A stretch of 5,721 nucleotides of DNA, taken from NCBI GenBank assembly GCA_023700885.1, contig JAMPYA010000144.1, positions 1 to 5,721 of the forward strand, read 5' to 3'. This stretch comes from Flavobacteriaceae bacterium (GTDB taxonomy: Bacteria; Bacteroidota; Bacteroidia; Flavobacteriales; Flavobacteriaceae). The translations under genes and the position numbers were made by a program. Position 1 is the stretch's first letter; the number at the start of each line of letters is the position of its first letter. Below are positions 1 to 3,783 of the stretch, piece after piece. The notes below the pieces were generated by a model that was not told the origin of the DNA, did no database searches, and worked only from the letters and a program-made list of their open reading frames with translations.

Positions 1-174
1 GATGTTCAGAAAAAATACAAAACCTCATCTATCATCATCACACATGATCTTAAATGTGCGCGGAATACAGCCGACCGAATCATCATGATAGCAGATGGAA
101 TTGTTTATAAGGAAGGTAAATTAGCCGACTTTGAAAATTCTGAAGACCCATTAATTAAATCATTCTTTAACTAA
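1..174 (+). CDS. mlaF: Mla-type ABC transporter ATP-binding protein, C-terminal end (5' partial)
   Basis: Reading frame 1 is open from the window edge to TAA at 172-174, giving the last 57 residues of a protein whose start lies outside. The segment SIIITHDLKCA contains the H-loop (switch) histidine of an ABC ATPase in the ITHD context. It is followed by a strand-turn-strand (RIIMIADGIVYKEGK) and a short acidic tail (FENSEDPLIKSFFN), as at the end of MlaF-like subunits. The Walker A, signature and Walker B motifs are outside the window. In the Mla family this subunit binds the permease MlaE on the cytoplasmic face and uses ATP to move phospholipid between the inner membrane and the periplasmic MCE ring. 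The MCE gene 53 bp downstream on the same strand supports this over other ABC classes. The symbol is inferred from family and context. Confidence 0.85.
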   Translation, partial: DVQKKYKTSSIIITHDLKCARNTADRIIMIADGIVYKEGKLADFENSEDPLIKSFFN

Positions 175-200
175 AAATGAATCATCAACATAAAAACTCC

Positions 201-221
201 TTAAACTTTAAACATTAAACC
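201..221. repeat. Three tandem 7-bp units, TTAAACN, in the mlaF-mlaD spacer
   Basis: Three consecutive copies of TTAAAC followed by a variable base (T, A, C) fill 201-207, 208-214 and 215-221. They end 6 bp before the ATG of the MCE gene, where a ribosome-binding site would lie. There is no Shine-Dalgarno sequence here. The array could be a slippage product, an A/T-rich translation leader or a binding site; the sequence alone does not decide. Confidence 0.7.
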
Positions 222-227
222 ATCATT

Positions 228-932
228 ATGGAAACACATACACAACAATTTAAAATACGTTTAGGACTTTTTGTCGCAGGTGGATTATTACTTTTTGTCA
301 TTGGTATTTTTTTAATCGGAAAACAAAAAAACTTATTTGATCCTGTATTTAAACTTACCACCACTTTTAATAATGTAAGCGGATTGCAGGTTGGTAGTAA
401 TGTTCGCTTCTCTGGAATAAACGTTGGAACAGTGGATAACATTAACATCATTAATGATTCAACAGTGCGAGTTAATATGTTGATTAAAAAAGAGGTAAAG
501 CCATTTATTAAAGCTAACAGCGAAGTGGCTATTGGTTCTGAAGGTTTAATTGGAGACCGACTCCTAATTATTACGCAAGGAAGTGCAGATGCGCCTTTAG
601 TAAACGCAGGAAAACATCTTATGTCAATAGAACCTGTTGAAACAGATGCTATTATAGCAAGCTTGTATATAACCGCAGGAAATGCTGAAATTATTTCGCA
701 GCAATTGGCCGAAATTATGATTAAAATTAACAGTGGAGAAGGAACATTGGGACGTTTAATTCAGGATACCACCATTGCAGATAATTTTAATCAGACCATG
801 ATTAATCTTAAAAAAAGCAGTAAAGGATTAAATGAAAACATGGAAGCAGCTAAACACAATTTCCTTTTAAAGGGTTATTTTAACAAAAAGAAAAAAGAGG
901 CCGAAGAAAAAGCACTTCAAAAAAAGAATTGA
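228..932 (+). CDS. mlaD: MlaD-like MCE-domain protein of a lipid ABC transporter
   Basis: This 234-residue protein has a short cytoplasmic N-terminus, one membrane helix at about residues 11-31 (LGLFVAGGLLLFVIGIFLIG) and an MCE domain at about 40-117. The domain carries the typical stretch GLQVGSNVRFSGINVGTV (52-69) and the later GSEGLIGDRLLIITQG (103-118). After it come helical residues 140-165, a conserved-looking GEGTLGRLIQD (170-180), NFLLKGYF (211-218) and a Lys/Glu-rich tail (219-234). MCE proteins of this type form hexameric rings anchored in the inner membrane that pass phospholipid through the periplasm. It is somewhat longer than E. coli MlaD (183 residues) and has only one MCE domain, so a long PqiB/LetB-type tube is unlikely. 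The preceding ATPase gene on the same strand suggests an operon. The start at 228 is chosen because it puts the helix at the N-terminus; the leader is A/T-rich without Shine-Dalgarno, as usual in Bacteroidota. The substrate and direction of transport cannot be read from the sequence. Confidence 0.9.
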   Translation: METHTQQFKIRLGLFVAGGLLLFVIGIFLIGKQKNLFDPVFKLTTTFNNVSGLQVGSNVRFSGINVGTVDNINIINDSTVRVNMLIKKEVKPFIKANSEVAIGSEGLIGDRLLIITQGSADAPLVNAGKHLMSIEPVETDAIIASLYITAGNAEIISQQLAEIMIKINSGEGTLGRLIQDTTIADNFNQTMINLKKSSKGLNENMEAAKHNFLLKGYFNKKKKEAEEKALQKKN

Positions 933-940
933 TATATAAC

Positions 941-948
941 TAATTTTG
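941..948 (+). promoter_or_regulatory. Possible Bacteroidota -7 promoter element (TAATTTTG)
   Basis: TAATTTTG matches the Bacteroidota sigma-A -7 consensus TAnnTTTG exactly. It lies just after the MCE stop and about 150 bp before the barrel gene. No TTG is present at the expected -33 distance; the nearest one (929-931) is too close. An 8-bp match with four fixed T/G bases is not rare in DNA this AT-rich, so it is a weak candidate. The remainder of 949-1098 holds only AT-rich sequence with no further recognisable site. Confidence 0.2.
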
Positions 949-1098
949 AAACTAGTACATTATCATTAAAAAAAGGTTGATTTAATTATTATTTGATGAT
1001 CATTTCTCGTTAATAATAAATACTATTTTCAATCGAAAAATGTACCTCGAATTTCTGTTTTTAACAAATGCATCCAACGGATTAAAAAATTAATATCA

Positions 1099-2940
1099 AT
1101 GAAATTGAGAAATTTATATATCTTTTTAGTAGTTGCTATTTTAAGCAGTAATATTGCTTTTGCACAACAAACAGCGGTTAAAAAAGATTCGACTACTATT
1201 TATAAAGAACTAGAAACCTACGCACACAAAAGTAAGTTTACCAAATTTGTACATCGCTTAATTTTTAGACCTGTAAAAAAAATATTTAAAAAAAAGGAAG
1301 TCAAAATAAAAACCTCAAAAAGTACAATTCAAAAACCATATAGCACTTTTGAAGGAAAAATCATACGAAATATTAACATAGAAACACTCGATCCTTTTGG
1401 TTATTCAATAGAAAATACAGACAAAATACCTAAAGACTTTTTGTCTAAAACCGGTAATAATTGGCATATTAAAACCAAACTGGTCACTATTAGAAACTTA
1501 TTACTATTCCGTAAAAATCAACCCTTTAATTCATTAATGGTAAAAGAATCTGAGCGTTTGGTACGCCGACAGCGCTATATACGCGATGTGTCCTTTTATG
1601 TTAAACCAAGTCCTACAAACCCAGATTCTGTCGATATTTTTATTCGTGAATTAGATAATTGGAGTTTTATTCCTAAAGTTAGCACTTCATCTTCGCGCAG
1701 TACCATTGAATTAACCGATAAAAATTTTTTGGGATTGGGTCACGAATTTCAAAATGGTTTTAGCCATAATTATACTGAAGGAACTAATGCTTTTCATACA
1801 ACCTATATCTTTCCGAACTATAAAAACACCTTTGTCAATTCAACATTGCACTACAAAATTGACGGACATAAATATTACAACAAACAATTTACAATTGACC
1901 GTCCGTTTTTTTCACCTATAGCAAAATGGGCTGCCGGAGTAAATTTAAGGCAAGAATTTAGAAGAGATTCTGTTTGGACCAGTAATTCCCTTTTTATGCA
2001 ACAACGATTTAAATATAACACACAAGATTATTGGGCAGGTAATGCCATAAGATTATTTAAAAATAATACAGACAATCATACTATTACTAATTTAATTTCT
2101 ACCGCTCGTTTTTTACGAATTCGCTATTTAGAAAAGCCTCTGGAAATATTTGATACAAAACATCAATATACAAATGAAAATTTGTACCTCACAAGTATCG
2201 GTATTTCTTCACGCAACTTTGTGCAGGATAAATATATTTTCAAATTTGGAGTGATAGAAGATGTGCCTGTTGGTAAAGTTTTCAGTATTACAGGCGGGCA
2301 TCAGGAAAAAAACAATATCAACAGATTTTATGTAGGTGCTAAATTTTCTTTTGGCAATTATCATCCATGGGGATATTTGAGTACTAACATTGAATATGGA
2401 ACTTATATTAAAAAATCACATACACAGCAGGGCGTTATATTGGCGAACGCTACTTATTTTACTAAATTATTTGAAATTGGAAAATGGAAATTCAGGCAAT
2501 TTGTAAAACCACAACTTATGATTGGTTTAAACCGCTTTTCTGGCGATAGTTTAACAATCAATGACGGTTATGGATTAGATGGTTTTAATAGTGTTAATTT
2601 AAAAGGAACGAGCCGCTTATTATTTACAGTGCAAACACAAGCATATTCACCTGTAAATTTAATTGGATTTCGTTTTGCTCCCTTTGTTACCTACTCCTTG
2701 GGTATGCTGGGCAATTCTGAAATAGGATTTCAAAACAGCAAGGTATATTCGCAAATAGGATTGGGCGTTTTAATTAAAAATGAAAACTTGGTGCTCAATA
2801 CTTTTCAACTATCCATTGCATTCTACCCTTCCATTCCTGGAAAAGGACAGGATATTTTTAAAATAAACGCTTTTAGAACGACTGATTTTGGATTCCGAGA
2901 TTTTGAAATTGGAAAACCAGCAATCGTATTGTATGAATAA
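1099..2940 (+). CDS. POTRA-containing outer-membrane beta-barrel protein (Omp85/BamA-TamA-like family)
   Basis: This 613-residue protein begins with a clear signal peptide (residues 1-22, cleavage likely after AFA before QQ). A strongly basic segment follows (about 44-72, KFTKFVHRLIFRP then Lys-rich). Next is a POTRA-like region (about 84-188): it starts FEGKIIRNINIETLDPFGYS and includes a helix with ESERLVRRQRYIRDVSFYV and a closing strand DSVDIFIRELDNW. Residues 190-613 are aromatic-rich alternating strands typical of an outer-membrane barrel, with IELTDKNFLGLGHEFQNG at the first strands, as in Omp85 proteins. YGLDGFNSVNLKGTSRL (491-507) sits where Omp85 proteins carry the VRGF motif. Only one POTRA is evident, whereas BamA has five and TamA three. 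Omp85 proteins insert or export proteins, and some relatives handle lipids; this member's substrate is unknown. It is on the same strand as the MCE gene but 166 bp away, so co-transcription is uncertain. The family call is firm, the exact function is not, so no symbol is given. Confidence 0.8.
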   Translation: MKLRNLYIFLVVAILSSNIAFAQQTAVKKDSTTIYKELETYAHKSKFTKFVHRLIFRPVKKIFKKKEVKIKTSKSTIQKPYSTFEGKIIRNINIETLDPFGYSIENTDKIPKDFLSKTGNNWHIKTKLVTIRNLLLFRKNQPFNSLMVKESERLVRRQRYIRDVSFYVKPSPTNPDSVDIFIRELDNWSFIPKVSTSSSRSTIELTDKNFLGLGHEFQNGFSHNYTEGTNAFHTTYIFPNYKNTFVNSTLHYKIDGHKYYNKQFTIDRPFFSPIAKWAAGVNLRQEFRRDSVWTSNSLFMQQRFKYNTQDYWAGNAIRLFKNNTDNHTITNLISTARFLRIRYLEKPLEIFDTKHQYTNENLYLTSIGISSRNFVQDKYIFKFGVIEDVPVGKVFSITGGHQEKNNINRFYVGAKFSFGNYHPWGYLSTNIEYGTYIKKSHTQQGVILANATYFTKLFEIGKWKFRQFVKPQLMIGLNRFSGDSLTINDGYGLDGFNSVNLKGTSRLLFTVQTQAYSPVNLIGFRFAPFVTYSLGMLGNSEIGFQNSKVYSQIGLGVLIKNENLVLNTFQLSIAFYPSIPGKGQDIFKINAFRTTDFGFRDFEIGKPAIVLYE

Positions 2941-2949
2941 GATAAATGG

Positions 2950-2970
2950 AGCGAATAGCGAAAAGTGAAA
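2950..2970. repeat. Three imperfect 7-bp purine-rich tandem units (AGYGAAW)
   Basis: AGCGAAT, AGCGAAA and AGTGAAA follow one another at 2950-2956, 2957-2963 and 2964-2970. A degenerate fourth unit (AGCTGTA) follows at 2971-2977. The array begins 9 bp after the stop of the barrel gene, inside the convergent spacer. There is no complementary arm, so it is not a hairpin terminator. Its role is unknown; it may be only a slippage product. Confidence 0.5.
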
Positions 2971-3007
2971 AGCTGTAAAATTCATAGGTTCAAATACTGG
3001 GACTTTA

Positions 3008-3063
3008 TCACATTCTAACTTTAAAACATTTTAACATTATAACATTATAACTTTACAACACAT
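3008..3063. repeat. Degenerate 8-bp tandem repeat array, consensus TAACATTA
   Basis: Read in steps of 8 bp, the units starting at 3032 and 3040 are both exactly TAACATTA. Those at 3016 and 3048 are both TAACTTTA, and the one at 3024 is AAACATTT. The flanking units at 3008 (TCACATTC) and 3056 (CAACACAT) are weaker. The core of five units (3016-3055) is clear and the outer two are doubtful. The array lies between convergent genes and ends 18 bp or less from the stop codon of the minus-strand membrane protein. No coding frame or hairpin accounts for it. Confidence 0.6.
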
Positions 3064-3073
3064 CATCTACCCT

Positions 3074-3268
3074 TTATGATTCGTCTTTTGTAGTGCGAAC
3101 CAAGCTAATTCCTGTTATAAAAAAAAGTAAACCAAGTGTGCCATAAATGGCTAAAATTTTAATCTCGCGTGTACCACTCGATGTGTTAACAAATAATACT
3201 GCTGCATAAATAAGACCTACAATTCCTAGAACTGTAAGTATGGATCCAAAGATTCTTTTAATGTTCAT
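3074..3268 (-). CDS. Small two-helix membrane protein, conserved-type hypothetical
   Basis: The 64-residue product starts MNIKRIFGSILTVLG and has two hydrophobic helices (about 6-26 and 37-58). A short polar hairpin (NTSSGTREIK) separates them, and the tail RTTKDES is charged. The basic N-terminus and the Arg/Lys-bearing ends suggest both termini face the cytoplasm. The frame is open further upstream to an ATG at 3370, but that would add a hydrophilic extension and overlap the receiver gene. The ATG at 3268 has an A/T-rich leader typical of Bacteroidota and puts the first helix at the N-terminus, so it is preferred. It lies 80 bp downstream of the receiver gene on the same strand and may be co-transcribed with it. 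Small proteins of this look occur in Bacteroidota, but I cannot name a function. A membrane-associated modulator or target of the phosphorelay is a guess from position only. Confidence 0.65.
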   Translation of the reverse strand: MNIKRIFGSILTVLGIVGLIYAAVLFVNTSSGTREIKILAIYGTLGLLFFITGISLVRTTKDES

Positions 3269-3312
3269 GATTATATTTTTTTTAAAATTATGTAGATATA
3301 AAAGACTATTCT

Positions 3313-3331
3313 GAAATATCCTTATATTTTC
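3313..3331 (-). other. Weak AT hairpin between receiver and membrane-protein genes
   Basis: On the plus strand GAAATAT (3313-3319) is followed by a CCTT loop and by ATATTTTC (3324-3331), which pairs with it apart from one bulged T. It begins 18 bp after the receiver stop in the minus-strand direction. The stem is nearly all A/T and has no U-tract directly after it. It could at most be a weak RNA-processing or attenuation structure, and chance is quite possible. Confidence 0.2.
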
Positions 3332-3348
3332 GAGTCGTGAGTTGTTTG

Positions 3349-3783
3349 TCACATCGTATCCATATACCACTTCAATTCTTTTTCCATTTTTTTGTATTTA
3401 AAAATAGTAGTGATAATTTTTTGTAGGCGAACAAATGCAGTTTCGCTTTTTACTACATAATCATAAGCTTTGTGATGCATACAGTCAACTGCTACCTCAA
3501 TTTTATCTTGAGCAGAAAGCATTATCACGGGTATTTCAGGGTTGATTGTTTTTATTTTAACTAATGTTTCTATGCCGTTCATGGCGTTTTTAACAATGCC
3601 GTCTAAATAATAATCTAGAATGATGATATCTGGATTTTGTGATAGTTGCGTCAGGCAAAGTTCACCTGTGGCAAAGGTTTCTATATGAAAATCTGCATGT
3701 TGCAAAAAATCTATTTCTAAAGATTTTAAAAACACAGCATCATCATCTACTAAAAATAGTTTTACTTTATTTCCGTTTATCAT
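3349..3783 (-). CDS. Stand-alone response regulator receiver protein
   Basis: This 144-residue protein is one receiver (REC) domain. It shows the acidic cluster D13-D14-D15 (LFLVDDD), the phospho-acceptor D57 (IIILDYYL), S90 in the Ser/Thr switch position (IMLSAQD) and the invariant Lys K112 (YDYVVKS). The final helix (about 120-144, ending MEKELKWYMDTM) is charged and no DNA-binding, enzymatic or protein-binding output domain follows. An insertion of about five residues follows D57 (DGIVKNAM), where most receivers have a short loop with Pro. Its ATG overlaps the kinase stop by 4 bp (ATGA), a strong sign of translational coupling and of a cognate pair. The likely phosphate donor is the HPt domain of that kinase. 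Such a protein may act by binding a partner, as CheY does, or may be an intermediate carrier or phosphate sink. The partner is not visible. Confidence 0.9.
   Translation of the reverse strand: MINGNKVKLFLVDDDAVFLKSLEIDFLQHADFHIETFATGELCLTQLSQNPDIIILDYYLDGIVKNAMNGIETLVKIKTINPEIPVIMLSAQDKIEVAVDCMHHKAYDYVVKSETAFVRLQKIITTIFKYKKMEKELKWYMDTM

Noticed and set aside
215..451. Open frame of 78 codons on the minus strand
   Set aside because: It lies fully across the MCE gene, which has a clear domain match; its translation shows no recognisable domain.
962..1000. Inverted repeat ATCATTAAA / TTTGATGAT with a 21-nt loop after the MCE gene
   Set aside because: Nine pairs, almost all A-T plus one G-T wobble, with a long loop and no T-run; too weak to call a terminator.
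996..1003. 8-bp palindrome ATGATCAT as a possible operator
   Set aside because: Short palindromes of this composition are expected by chance, and no second copy is nearby.
1040..1093. 17-codon open frame (MYLEFLFLTNASNGLKN) just before the barrel gene, as a possible leader peptide
   Set aside because: Too short to separate from chance in AT-rich DNA; no regulatory codon run and no attenuator hairpin follow it.
3269..3370. Upstream ATG at 3370 extending the small membrane protein to 98 residues
   Set aside because: The extension is hydrophilic, overlaps the receiver gene end, and moves the first membrane helix away from the N-terminus; ATG at 3268 fits better.
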